Source: Posidonia oceanica (lineage: Eukaryota; Streptophyta; Magnoliopsida; Alismatales; Posidoniaceae). Taken from it: 64,000 nucleotides of DNA. Positions 20,217-30,120 of this stretch are shown here, in pieces. Both the position numbers and the translations under genes were made by a program. Location: the NCBI GenBank assembly GCA_037176725.1, contig JAZBRS010000050.1, positions 16,262,001-16,326,000 of the forward strand, given 5' to 3'. Below the pieces are notes generated by a model that was not told where the DNA came from, ran no database searches, and was given only the letters and a program-made list of their open reading frames with translations. Positions within the stretch are counted from its first letter, which is position 1; each line of letters begins with the position of its first letter.

Positions 20217-20373
20217 ACTCAAATGCAAACTTGTCAATTCTGGCCTCTCAATCATAGGAACAAGTGTCAATAAGTTAAATGAGAGTACTTGAGCTAGGCA
20301 AAGAGCTTTTAGAGGTGACCTAATGCAACAGATTATACTACCATGAAGGGAGTGCCAAAATGGAGTATCTACA

Positions 20374-22265
20374 ACGGACGAATAGCCGGGAGTCGCAGGT
20401 GTGACTCGACTTGAGGGAGATGACGCTCAGTGGTTCGAGCAGAGGGGTGTAATCACACTCAGCCTGACGAGGTCGTTTCTACCCTGGTCGGAGTCCTTGC
20501 CGAGCGGGTGCAACGTTATGCACGAGCTCGTCGGTGGCAGTGTGTGCATAGCTAGGTGCATGCTCTAGCGGAAAAGGGTCTAGCTGACTCTCTACATAGG
20601 CAGACTCTTCGGGAGGATCGACGCATGCTGTAGTGTGCTGCTCGAAGTAACCGGGAGCGGAGTTGTTGTTGCTGCTGTTACGGTGATTGCTGGAGATGTT
20701 AGCCTGCCTAGCCAATGCAAAAAGTGCGGGGAAATGCCCACTTCGCAGTGAGCTTTCTATGCAAGCGCCAGCCTTAACAGCGATGCAAAGCTAGTGTTAT
20801 GCTAAATGCAAAGCAGAGTTCCAGTCGCTGGCAGCGCCCCCTTAATGATCATCTCGATAGAATTTTCCTCGGAGGGTCTATCTTTGATCTGGACGGCTAA
20901 GGAGCGCCAACGACCGACATACTCCCCGAATGGCTCTTGGGGCCTCTGCCGGATAGCGACGAGATCCTCCCTCTTGGGGATTAAGTCGAGGTTGAATGCA
21001 TAATGCTCAAGAAAGGCCTGAGAAAGATCAGTCCAAGTCTGAACCGCAGCCATGTCAAGGGAAATGAACCACTTGAGTGCGGGGCCGGTCAAACTCTTTT
21101 GAAACAGGCGGATAAGGAGTCTTTCATCAGCATGGAGCTGAGCAAGGTCCCTGCAGTACGCCTTCAGATGCGAGATGGGACAGGCTCTACCATTGTATTT
21201 ATCAAAGTACGGGATGCGAAACTTCGAAGGGAGTGCGGCCTCGGGAAAGAGACAGAGGTCGTGAAACTAGTAAGACTGGTGGTCCTTGCCCTGCACTAGA
21301 CGTAGTGCTTTCTCCAGAACGGCGAGCCTGTCGTCATCGGATACTGGAGCTGCTGCCAAAGGAGGTGGTGCAGCAGGGGCAGGGGCAGGGGCCACATACG
21401 CCGAAAAGGACGCACCGAGGTGCTCCTCTAGGTCCACCATCGCGTCGCTTGGTGGCGCGACGAGATGGGCGGCGTATCCGTGCATGCGTGCGGTGTAGGC
21501 AGGAAAGTATGCTGAAGTCTGAACTTGATGCAAGGGGGGTGGATAGGTAATATGCTGTGTAGTGCATGGTGCAGAGTGTTGGAGAAATAGTTGCTGCACA
21601 GGCGTGAGGCCGGGCAGCGAGCCAATGGGGTACTGTGCTCCAACCAACCCAAAGGACTGATCACCAGATGGCGGAGGTGCATGCAGTGCATAGTGTTGTG
21701 CAGAAGCAGGAGGCAGATGCCGCGCCCTCATCGCTAGAGTAGTGTGTAGCTGGGGCGATGGTCTGGGCGGAAGTGCAGTGTGTGCAGGTGCAGGCTGCAG
21801 AAGAATCCCAGGAGCAACAGGAACAAAAGAGGGGTGAACTGATAGAGCCATGCCCTGCAGTGTCTAGGCAATCTCCATCAGGTGCCGATATCGTACTTAG
21901 GAGGACCCGTGAGTGGGAACGCTGAGTTGCAAGACTGGCCGGGGGGTAGACTCAAGAGGTCGGGAACCTATGACAAAGGTCGCCGCAGCAGCAGGGATGT
22001 CGAGAGCGACATAGCCCTGAGACAGAGGGGTCAGAGGCGCCTCCGGAGCGCGAGGGGCGGTAATCAAGTCAGGCTCGGTGGCCGGATCCGGAGGGGCGCA
22101 GGTCTGGCAATGCCCCACAGCATATTGGGGTGCCCCAGACACCTAAAGGTGGAATCCTGGTGTCACAAAGGGCACAGAGTGAGTGGAAGCGAAAGCCGGA
22201 GGGACCCAAGTGGTAAACCCCTCCAAATCAACAGAAAAGCGGAGCTCACCGGCAGACTGGGCCAT
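20374..22265 (-). pseudogene. gag: gag body of the outer Tat-like element
   Basis: One minus-strand frame runs from ATG 22265 to 20802 (488 codons) with in-frame stops at 22143, 21897 and 21267. The N-terminus (MAQSAGELRFSVDL) and a long Pro/Ala/His-rich linker lead to the gag core: FRIPYFDKYNGRACP, LTGPALKWFISLDM, WTDLSQAFLEHYAF, PFGEYVGRWRSLA. From 20802 to 20374 coding signal continues in another frame (ARQANISSNHRN...). The knuckle lies across the inner insertion at 6272-6394. The core is clearly diverged from the inner element's gag, so the two are different families. Role: capsid formation and RNA packaging. Confidence 0.85.
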
Positions 22266-23542
22266 CACTGACCGAGTCCGAGCAAGGGAAGGCTGCGACG
22301 AGAGAGTAAAGATGCGAGACCTAAAGGAGAGCTACTGTCGGAAGCGACGAGTAGCTCAGAGACAGAGGAGGTACGCTTAAGGTACGGGCAGCGGATCCCA
22401 CACCTACATGTAAAAACAGCAGAGATGTTAGAAGTTGGATGCAAAAAAGTTTGTTAGAGGTGGCATGAATGGCACGCATGCAAATGAATGCCCTAATATG
22501 CGCTCTCTCACCATGCATGTCCTGAGTAGATGACCTACTAGGACGCACTCATGGGTAATGGGATTTATTAACTCTAGGTCAGAAAGTAAGGCTCCCGTCT
22601 AGACCCTGGCCCAGAGCTCAGGTATGACGGGTGGTGCAGTAGTGGCCTTGACCCTGCCGAGGCATGGGTTGTACCCTCTAGTAGCACCGACACGACCCCT
22701 GACAAGGGGGGACAGACTGACCTGCTCGCCTTCTGCCAAAGCAGCTGAACGAGAGACAGGGACTATCCTTCTCAAACTAAGTGGGTGGACTCAGGGATGA
22801 GAAGAATGCATGCTTTTTAAAATGATCAGTCATGCGATATGCATTAGAGTGTTTTACTTTCATTTTATTTAACCGGGGGGAAAAATTACAAGTTTAGCTC
22901 TAGTTGTACTTGAATGTTAAATGTTGGCTTTATTGTTGCTTTTAAATTAAGCCAAGGGGGAGCAAACAAGTTTCTAATATCCTAAACATGGCAAAAGCAT
23001 GAAAGGGAAAGAAACAAGAAGTCATGGCATGCAGACAATCACGCAACAAGTCAAAAGACATGTGCATGGCATGTGCATGTGTATGTGGACATGATAGTGG
23101 AAAAAGAAACACTTAGCATGTCAAAAGGCAGGTATGGCATGGCATGTGCATGTGCAGTGGCATAGCAAGAGTGTAAAACAAAGCAATTACCACTCAAAAG
23201 GCATGCATTATTGTGCCAAACAAGTATTTAGGCATGCATTATGTGAGAAAATAAAGTAATGACAAGCCAGCAGGTAAATAAGTAAAGACAGGTAAGCAGT
23301 AGAGCATGTAAAGATAAAGCAGACAATAAAGCTTGTAAACAGGCAAGGCAAGCAAAAACAATGCAAGCAGAAAGCCAGGGAGGAAAGCCAGGGTCTGAAT
23401 CCTTAGCAAAGTCGCCACTGTGCGACTTGCAGGGAATCAAGACAGGCGAGGAAGCAAATAGGCAAAGCAAAGGTACAAGGTAAGCAAAGAATGCAAAACC
23501 CAAGCGGGGAGAAAGCCAAAAAACGAAAGCCGGAGTCTTGAA
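22266..23542 (-). other. Leader of the outer element
   Basis: The 1.28 kb between PBS and gag has no conserved frame. It is rich in CATGCA/TGCATG and gcaagc words, as is the adjoining LTR. 23381-23420 duplicates the PBS-containing segment at 23524-23563. Confidence 0.6.
23381..23420 (-). repeat. Diverged duplicate of the PBS region
   Basis: The segment matches 23524-23563 in order: gaaagcc, a gtctgaatcc-like block, then agtcgccactg. The offset is 143 bp. Beyond the shared gtcgccactg the two differ (tgcgac versus tagcgat). Confidence 0.65.
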
Positions 23543-23560
23543 TCCCCAGCGGAGTCGCCA
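23543..23560 (-). other. Primer-binding site of the outer element
   Basis: On the minus strand TGGCGACTCCGCTGGGGA follows the LTR end (GCTACA) after one base. It starts with the TGG that pairs with the tRNA CCA end and matches the PBS style of Tat/Ogre elements, usually ascribed to tRNA-Arg. The exact tRNA is from memory and should be checked. Confidence 0.8.
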
Positions 23561-24359
23561 CTGTAGCGATCCCGTGAGTTTTGCGACCGTCCATGGACGC
23601 TGCCAGAGCTCGCGTGCACCGATCAGAAATCAGGTTCACTATTAGCGGATGATCCGAGGAGGAAACTCGACTCAAAACACCGAAAAGAGAGGCGAAAAGC
23701 CAAAGGGAAGAAGAAAGAAAAAGGAAAAGGGAGTCGCCACCTAGTTTATTATGGGAAAGACGAAGAAAACCAAGGAAAAGCATAGAAAACAAACAAATAG
23801 ATGCAATGCTATGCAAAAATGGATGACTCATGCCAAAGATGAGGGCAAAAGGGTCATTGCGGGCCAGAGAAAGGGTAAGGACTCCTATAACGCGCGGGAA
23901 AGGTGTTAGGCACCCCCGACACGCCCGAGAAGTTGGTCTTTCTAGGCTAACTCGCTCGCTTTGCCGGAAAATGCATGCTTTGAATGCCTAAGTGCCATGA
24001 ATGCCATGTATGGAAATTAAACGTGTTGTCTATGCGCTCAGCAGCGCTACTAGTGTTCTGAACCGGGCGAACCCTGGTTCGTAAGAACTCCAAGTAGTAA
24101 GCATCACTGTCCTAATGCAAATGCAAGCGATAAAGCAAAACTGCGAGGGAAACCATGCAATGCAAGCGACACGCAAGGGATAAGGCAAAGCGGGTGCAAG
24201 GCTAAAACCACGGGAAAGCGTGCAAGGCGAGACGCAAAACAAAAACAGGGTCCCGACAGCATGCATGGGTGTTGTAGGCATGTACCGGGACCAACGAAAT
24301 GCAAGGGGCGGCAATCAAAATGGATTCGGCACTTAAAACGGAGGTGCAGCTTACTGTAA

Positions 24360-24421
24360 GTGTTGGACGCGACTACTAGCAGCGTCCAATGTTGGACGCT
24401 CGGATGGAAGGCGTCCTACAT
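24360..24421. repeat. Double hairpin array in outer LTR
   Basis: Arms are GTTGGACGCGA / CAGCGTCCAAT / GTTGGACGCTC / AGGCGTCCTAC with 7-nt loops ctactag and ggatgga. Its counterpart would lie before the window start. Confidence 0.82.
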
Positions 24422-24580
24422 AGGCAGAAGCCAAAATGCAGAAAACATGCAATGCAAGCTTGGAAAATATGGATTTGATGCAATGTAAAAATCCAAGAGC
24501 AGATAGAGCATGCTGGGAAGCCAAAACACAAGGTTCAGAAATCAGAAGCAACATCAAAGCGATTTTAAAATGGGTAGAGG

Positions 24581-24622
24581 GTGTTGAATGCTCAGAATGA
24601 CAGCGTCCAATGTTGGACGCTG
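24581..24622. repeat. Hairpin array in outer LTR, eroded
   Basis: This is the counterpart of 14-55, with left arm GTGTTGAATGCTC, loop agaatga and centre CAGCGTCCAATGTTGGACGC. Confidence 0.72.
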
Positions 24623-24794
24623 AACAACCAAGCCATGCTTTTGAAAGGAATGCATGCATGCAGACTATGTAGATGCGATGCAGATGCTGCATGAGAGTGC
24701 ATGACATGTATAACATGCAAGACAGTCAAGATAAACAACCAGAATAAGATTTGATGGCAAGATGCAAGCATGAATGATTTTAAGCTACTGCAGG

Positions 24795-24857
24795 GTGTTG
24801 GACGCTAGAACATACAGCGTCCAACATAGGACGCTGCAGTCTCCAGCGTCCAACGCT
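24795..24857. repeat. Double hairpin array in outer LTR
   Basis: This is the counterpart of 228-290. The arms are identical and the second loop is cagtctc instead of ctgtctc. Confidence 0.85.
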
Positions 24858-25026
24858 CTGGAAACAGATAGATGGCAAGATGGCATGCAAACTAGCAAGG
24901 AAACATCATGACATGCATTCAAGTTGCTGTAAATAGACGTAGGCATGGCATGCAGGCATGGATCAAACAAACATGAGAGATCAGAGCATCATGTAAGCAA
25001 TTAAATGGAAGTTACTAAGCAGAAAC

Positions 25027-25086
25027 GTAAGACACTGGAAACATCAGTGTCCAACATAGGACGCTGAATGCACCAGCGTCCAACAC
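25027..25086. repeat. Double hairpin array with paired substitution
   Basis: This is the counterpart of 460-519, keeping GTAAGACACTG paired with CAGTGTC. Confidence 0.85.
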
Positions 25087-25408
25087 ATGGAGGATGCAAA
25101 CTTACCTGCAAAAGGGGGAGCTCAGCTCTAAACCCCATTTAAACATGCATGCAAGCTACTGAGGACATGCCAGATCAAGAAAGACATTCAAACCAAGCAT
25201 ATAACCCATGAGAAGCAAGTAAGAAAGAGCATGTAAAGGAATAAAGGGGTAAAAATCCACGAAAATTAGCATGCAACTTGAGAGGAGATTAGCAAGCCTA
25301 AACATGGTTGCCATAGGGGCCAAGCATCACTAAACATGCATGGATCATATATATAACTCAAAAAGAAACAACATGCAAGCATGGCAGCAGATGTAAGCTA
25401 GCAGATAT

Positions 25409-25468
25409 GTAAGACGCTGGATGAACCAGCGTCCAACGTTGGACGCGACTCACTCCAGCGTCCAACGC
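25409..25468. repeat. Double hairpin array in outer LTR
   Basis: This is the counterpart of 842-901, with identical arms and loops. Confidence 0.85.
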
Positions 25469-25651
25469 AGGCAGGCGGCATATTAACATGAGGCATGCAA
25501 TATTGATCCAAAACGGGATCAAAACAGGATATTACGCATGCAAAGGCATCAAGGAACATGTCAGGAAGCATATACCACAAGCTCATGAAGATGTAAGCAA
25601 AGCATGGCAAGCATGAAAGCAAGATCAGAGCAAAAGAAAACAAACAGCTGG

Positions 25652-25710
25652 GTGTTGGACGCTGCACTATTGCACGTCCAACGTTGGACGCACCAGTCTG
25701 GGTGCCCAAC
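25652..25710. repeat. Double hairpin array, last arm degenerate
   Basis: This is the counterpart of 1085-1143, with arm 1 GTTGGACGCTG intact. Confidence 0.8.
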
Positions 25711-26548
25711 AAGTTGAAAACTCCTCGGGCAAAATCGATGCTCAGATCGGTGCAAAAAGGGAAGCTAAGGATCTAGGAAGCATGAGCATGCAAAGGGGAA
25801 CATGAGCATATGTTCAAAACCAAACATGGGCAGGTGGTTAGCCCCACCCACCTCCTCCTCCTTGCGGCCAGTGGCAGGAGCTATTCCGGCCAGCCAAGGA
25901 GGCGTGCGTGCCAAAGAACTATCCTAACATGCTCGTGTGTGCATGGGCTAGCTACGGGTATCGAATGCCTACCTTGGTGCAGCCTGGAACGGCTGTTCGA
26001 CTCGCGGCTGGTCGGCGCAGAAGCTTGCTGCAGGCGAACTCCGGCGAGCTTGCTCGGCGCGTAGGAGGCACGGGAGAGGGAGCCGGAGGTCTGGGAGTGG
26101 AGGTGGGAGTTCACTCTTGGTCGCTCGAGCTCTCAATTCTCTCTGGAGTGGGTGTGGTGGTCTGTGCAATGGCTGGAAGGTTGCCGTTTTGTTGGGTTCA
26201 TGGGTTGGTTTTCAACGGCGGCAGAGACTTTGGCAAGCACTGGCAGGCGATGGCAGGTCGAGGCGAGAGTGGGGAGTCCTTGAGGGATGTCAGGGAGTTA
26301 GTGTGGAAGGTCCGGGTGATCGCCGAAGTCATTGTGGTGGCAGAGATGGGCTGGCAAAGGCAGTGACTGCGGAGGTGAGCGGGAAACGGGCTGGGGCGGA
26401 AATGAGGTGGTGGCAGGCTATCACACGGCCTTGGTAGCTAGTGGGTGGCTTGGAGTGGTGAGGGGATGGCTAGTAAGTGGTGTACGGGTGGCGGAGTGGA
26501 CGGGAGGTGAGCTAGAGGTGGTGGAGCAGCTGCTGCACCTCCCAGGTC

Positions 26549-26608
26549 GTTGGACGCTGGTGCAGAGCACGTCCAACGTTGGACGTTGCTAGTGCCAGCG
26601 TTCAACAT
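26549..26608. repeat. Double hairpin array (two units; three in the other LTR)
   Basis: Arms are GTTGGACGCTG / GCACGTCCAAC / GTTGGACGTTG / CAGCGTTCAAC with loops gtgcaga and ctagtgc. The copy at 1982-2070 has an extra 29-bp unit between them. Confidence 0.88.
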
Positions 26609-26848
26609 GCCCAGGAGGCCAAAGACTGAAATAGGCTTGGGCCTTGGCTTAAAAGGTTTTAAAAAGGTGTGAAAAGGTTTGGGTGGGGGTTTTGGGGCTT
26701 AGGTGGGGTTTTAGGGTTGGTTTAGGAATGGGATTTGGTATTTGGATCAAATTGGGTCAGGTTTGAAAAAGAGAGAGCCATCCCAGAGTCCGAGCAAGCT
26801 TTCCAGAGAGGTCCACATCTTCCAGGCAGTCAAAATGGGGTGTCAACA

Positions 26849-28700
26849 GTTATATAATGGCACTTTGCAAACTCACCAAATTAGGACCTAGACCAATATT
26901 TTTCCTTAATTTCAACTCCCATTAAATACTGATATGCCCTCTGTGAATCTGCCCTTATTTTCTTCATAAACTAGTTGAATGCATCAGAAGTGTATGCTCT
27001 GGCTGCATTCCAGACCAACTGCTCCAAGTGATCACCATCAAAACTTTTCTTGAAATCCTTGTAGAGATGCCTCATACAAGTCATGTGCTCAGCCTGTGGC
27101 CACTGTGACTGTACACCCTCTTTTATACCTTTACACCTATTCGACAGAAAGACCATCCCATTCACAGATCCAAGTGCCTTCTTTAAGCACTTTAAAAACC
27201 ACCTCCTGTTGGAAACATGCCATAGTTTTCATCTAATGCAGCTGCTGCAAGTATAACTCTCTTGTATTTTGTTTTCAAATTGCACCCATCTAACCCTAGA
27301 AGGGGCCTACATCCTTCAAGGAAACCATCTTTGCAGGCCTTGAAACAAACAAATAGTCTCTGAAATCTACATAACTTGTCAACTTCATATTTGATTGTGC
27401 TTTCAGGATTTAGTTTGTTCAAAGCAGCAACCATGTTAGGGACAAGGTTGTACAAATCCTCCCAACTACCATGTAATTCTGTCATAGCAATATTCTTCCC
27501 TCTCCACACTCTATGATAAGGTAGTTGTATATGGTACATTTCCAACAATCTAGCAGTCAAATCCTTCACCCTAAGACTACCATCAAGCTTCAACCATGGC
27601 TTTACTTTAGAAGTATTCCAATACTTAGATGCACTCTCATTGCCACACTTGTTTACAGATGAACAAGTATGAGGTTCACTGGTCACTTTAACTTGATATG
27701 TGACCCCATCAACTAATTTAGATGCATGTAACCTCCATTTACAATTCATGTCTGCACACCTAACAGTAACACACTTGGGTTCACTCTTTATGTATTTTAC
27801 TTTGGACTCATTGATGATGTTGTACTGCCTGAGTGCTAGCTTGAACTGATAAATGTTCTCATATTTTGCCCCCTTAGTCATGTCTGGTGTCTCCATATTA
27901 ACTGAAATGGAGGGTCTACCTTGGTCTGGCACATGAAACTCAGACTCCTCATAGTCTGAGTCACTCTCACTGCTTTGCAATGTGTGATAGCTATTTTCTG
28001 ACTGTACATAATCAGGATCTTCATCCTGACTTCCACCATCATCTGGTTGCTTATTCAAATCAATACCTGCATCAACCTCTTTAGGCAGTGTGAAGTCATC
28101 TTCTTCCTCTACAGTAACTTCTGGATGAACCTCCTTAGGAACTTGTGGAAATTCTTTTACACCTCCCTCAATCTGTAAAAGTTCTTCAAACTCTCCTTCT
28201 GCAAAGTCTTCTTCATACTCTTCATCATATTCCTCAGAGTCATACTCATCTTCCTCACCAGGATCACTGTAAACCCATACAGAATCAGAAGAGTCACTAT
28301 CCTCAAATGCAGGCTCAGTCCACCCCATGTTCTGCCTTTTACCACCCTTCCTGGTCCCTGCCATCTTACCTTTACTGACCTCACATTGCAATGGAGGCCC
28401 AGTCTCCTCTACTGTGACATATAAGTCTATAATCTTCTTAGGGTTTTTGAAAGAAAACATCTCTACAACATCTGATTCATAGAGTAATTGTCTATGTTCC
28501 TTCAATTGTGGTATCTTGTAGTAGACAGCAAAATATTGATTAACCTCAATATCTACCACCTTACCCATAGCCTCTCAAATCATGGCTATATTTGCATAAT
28601 CCCTACTAATGATAAAACCTTCAATGTCTTTGGTAAAAAATTTAGGCAAAGTCGTCCCTTTTTTATTTGTCTCTCATTTACCTCCATGTGAAATCTTAAG
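26849..28700 (-). pseudogene. Mutator-like (MULE) transposase, disrupted
   Basis: From ATG 28568 a 458-codon frame runs to 27192; the same frame extends upstream to about 28700 through two stops. In order it shows a PB1-like N-terminal region, a long acidic stretch (Asp/Glu-rich, roughly residues 90-215), and the Mutator DNA-binding domain with a C-x4-C...H-x-C zinc motif (VRCADMNCKWRLHA, EPHTCSS). The start of the MULE transposase core follows (LLGLDGCNLKTKYKRVIL, the first catalytic Asp). After NYGMFPT a small deletion and frameshift intervene. The core then resumes (WFLKCLKKALGS, LSNRCKGIKEGV, PQAEHMTCMRHLYKDFK) and is cut by the outer LTR at 26848 within KCHYI. The remaining 3' part should lie left of the window. 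Confidence 0.85.
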
Positions 28701-28866
28701 TATGAAATCATCTTCTAATAGTGACCTAAAATGACAAATTTAACTAAGCCACACCGAACTAAACATGTAACACATTTAACATACAATCATAGTAAGCAAA
28801 TAACAAATTAACAAATTAACATGCAATTAACAAATCGATTGTAAGTATGCAATTAACATACAATTA

Positions 28867-29470
28867 ACAAACCCTAACCTGAAAAGTAAAATCGATAAAA
28901 CATGATTAAGGAACAAAAAACCCTATGTTAATTTCAGTATCAGAACATGTAAACCCTAATTAGGTCGATTGTAAACACGATCAGTGAAAACCCTAACCCC
29001 GACAAGTAAAATCGATAAAACTTGATTAAGGAACAAAAAATCCTATGTTAATTTCAGTATCAGTACATATAAATCCTAATTAGGTTGATTGTAAACACAA
29101 TCGATGAAAACCCTAACCCCGACAAGTAAAATCGATAAAACTTGATTAAGGAATAAAAAATCCTATGTTAATTTCAGTATCAAAACATGTAAACACTAAT
29201 TAGGTCGATTGTAAACACGGTCGGTGAAAATCCCAACCCCGCAAGTAAAATCGATAAAACTTGATTAAGGAATAAAAAACCCTATGTTAATTTCAGTATC
29301 AGAACATGTAAACCCTAATTAAGTCGATTGTAAACACGATCGGTGAAAACCCTAACCTCGACAAGTAAAATCGATAAAACTTGATTAATGAACAAAAAGC
29401 CACATGTTAATTTCAGTATGAGAATATGTAAACCCTAATTAGGTCGATTGTAAACACAATCGGTCAAAAC
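28867..29470. repeat. 120-bp subterminal tandem repeat of the MULE, five copies
   Basis: Units begin near 28867, 28987, 29107, 29227 and 29346 with a period of 119-120 bp. Each contains taaaatcgataaaac, ttaatttcagtatc and cgattgtaaacac. Most have two telobox-like AACCCTAA words. Divergence between copies is low. Confidence 0.88.
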
Positions 29471-30080
29471 CCTAACTCTAACTGAAACCAAGAAGAACCT
29501 AAATAGTAAGAAACCCTAATTGAAATCAAGAAGAACCTATATCCAAACCCTAAATAGTAAAATCACCGTAAGCAATAATATATTAGGATGACTCCAAATG
29601 AACTCCTAAAATATTCTGCATCTAACCTCAATTTGCCAGTCATCGTTGGTCGTCTTCCACGATCTAGCTCCACCACCAACGCCCTGGTTCCACCAGCACC
29701 GATCACCACCGATCTCGTTGCTCTCAACGGTGTCGATCGTCCGACAACATCCCGACAGCAACCGCAAGCAGCGACAGCTTCCAACGTTTCCAAGAGAATC
29801 GCAGGACCACGTAAGTGAATCGGGGGGGTCAGCGCAAGTCAATCAGTAACTAGTGTATCGCGGGACCACGCAAGTGAATCAGGGTAGGTTAGTCTTTTTG
29901 CATTAGTTAACTATGGTTAGGTACAGAGACTCAACGGACTTAGACGACATTTGACGTTAGGTGCATATAGATAAGTTTTCAAAGTTTTTCAATGTATACA
30001 TAAAATTTTCAGTGTAAGGAGGGTATTAACGAAAATACTATTTTTAACGATAGTATTTGAGAAAAAAAACCCAAGTTTTT
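29471..30080. other. Right end of the MULE, candidate terminal region
   Basis: 29807-29890 holds a ~60-bp tandem duplication (gaccacgtaagtgaatc / gaccacgcaagtgaatc). 30035-30060 has an inverted repeat AAATACTA...TAGTATTT. The terminal inverted repeat cannot be confirmed since the other end is outside the window. Short ORFs at 29563-29849 overlap on both strands and show no domain. Confidence 0.45.
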
Positions 30081-30120
30081 TTTTGCTCTAAAAAAAAGTT
30101 ACATAAAAGTTGATTACTAT

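Larger units (their letters stand above)
6423..20373 (-). mobile_element. Inner Tat-like LTR retrotransposon, pol-deleted, with antisense PMD gene
   Basis: The element is on the minus strand, with LTRs of 1238 and 1281 bp sharing ends TGTAGATA...TATCCACA. Layout in its own direction: 5' LTR (20373-19093), 2 kb leader with five hairpin arrays, gag (17011-15494), the last part of integrase (15321-15159), an AT-rich stretch, the PMD gene on the opposite strand, tandem repeats, PPT, and 3' LTR (7660-6423). No protease, reverse transcriptase or RNase H is present. It sits within gag of the outer element. The 5-bp flanks are ACAGG and ACGGA, an imperfect match, so the target duplication is not proven. 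Confidence 0.88.
19093..20373 (-). repeat. 5' LTR of the inner element
   Basis: It starts TGTGGATATGG and ends AGTATCTACA on the + strand and matches 6423-7660. The minus-strand sequence just inside it (19092 downward, ctgacgatcacggtggga) is where the primer-binding site should be. I cannot match it to a tRNA 3' end with confidence. A GGTGAGTG donor-like site lies about 45 bp further in. Confidence 0.88.
1..26848 (-). mobile_element. Outer Tat/Ogre-like Ty3-gypsy LTR retrotransposon, no pol found
   Basis: The element reads on the minus strand. Its 5' LTR is 23562-26848 and its 3' LTR is 1-2310, which the window edge truncates. Seen directly: long near-identical direct repeats, LTR ends of the TGTTGACA...GCTACA type, a primer-binding site beside the 5' LTR (23543-23560), a purine-rich tract beside the 3' LTR (minus strand of 2311-2330), and a retrotransposon gag frame. 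Without the inner element at 6423-20373 the internal region is about 7.3 kb. I find leader, gag and a repeat-rich 3' region in it, but no protease, reverse transcriptase or integrase. The element would therefore depend on an autonomous relative. On the right it is inserted in a MULE transposase gene. Its target duplication cannot be checked because the other end lies outside the window. Confidence 0.85.
23562..26848 (-). repeat. 5' LTR of the outer Tat-like element (3287 bp)
   Basis: It runs from TGTAGCGATCCC to GGGGTGTCAACA on the + strand. 24568-26848 repeats 1-2310. 23730-23960 holds the gtcgccacctagtttattatgg and ggtgttaggcacccccgacac blocks common in Tat/Ogre LTRs. Seven hairpin arrays are present. 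The right flank begins gttat and lies inside the MULE transposase gene. Confidence 0.87.

Noticed and set aside
6418..20378. A 5-bp target duplication for the inner element
   Set aside because: Flanks are ACAGG and ACGGA, three of five matching. I do not call it a confirmed duplication.
29563..29849. Overlapping frames on both strands upstream of the MULE transposase
   Set aside because: They overlap each other on opposite strands, without motifs. The region is better explained as MULE end sequence.
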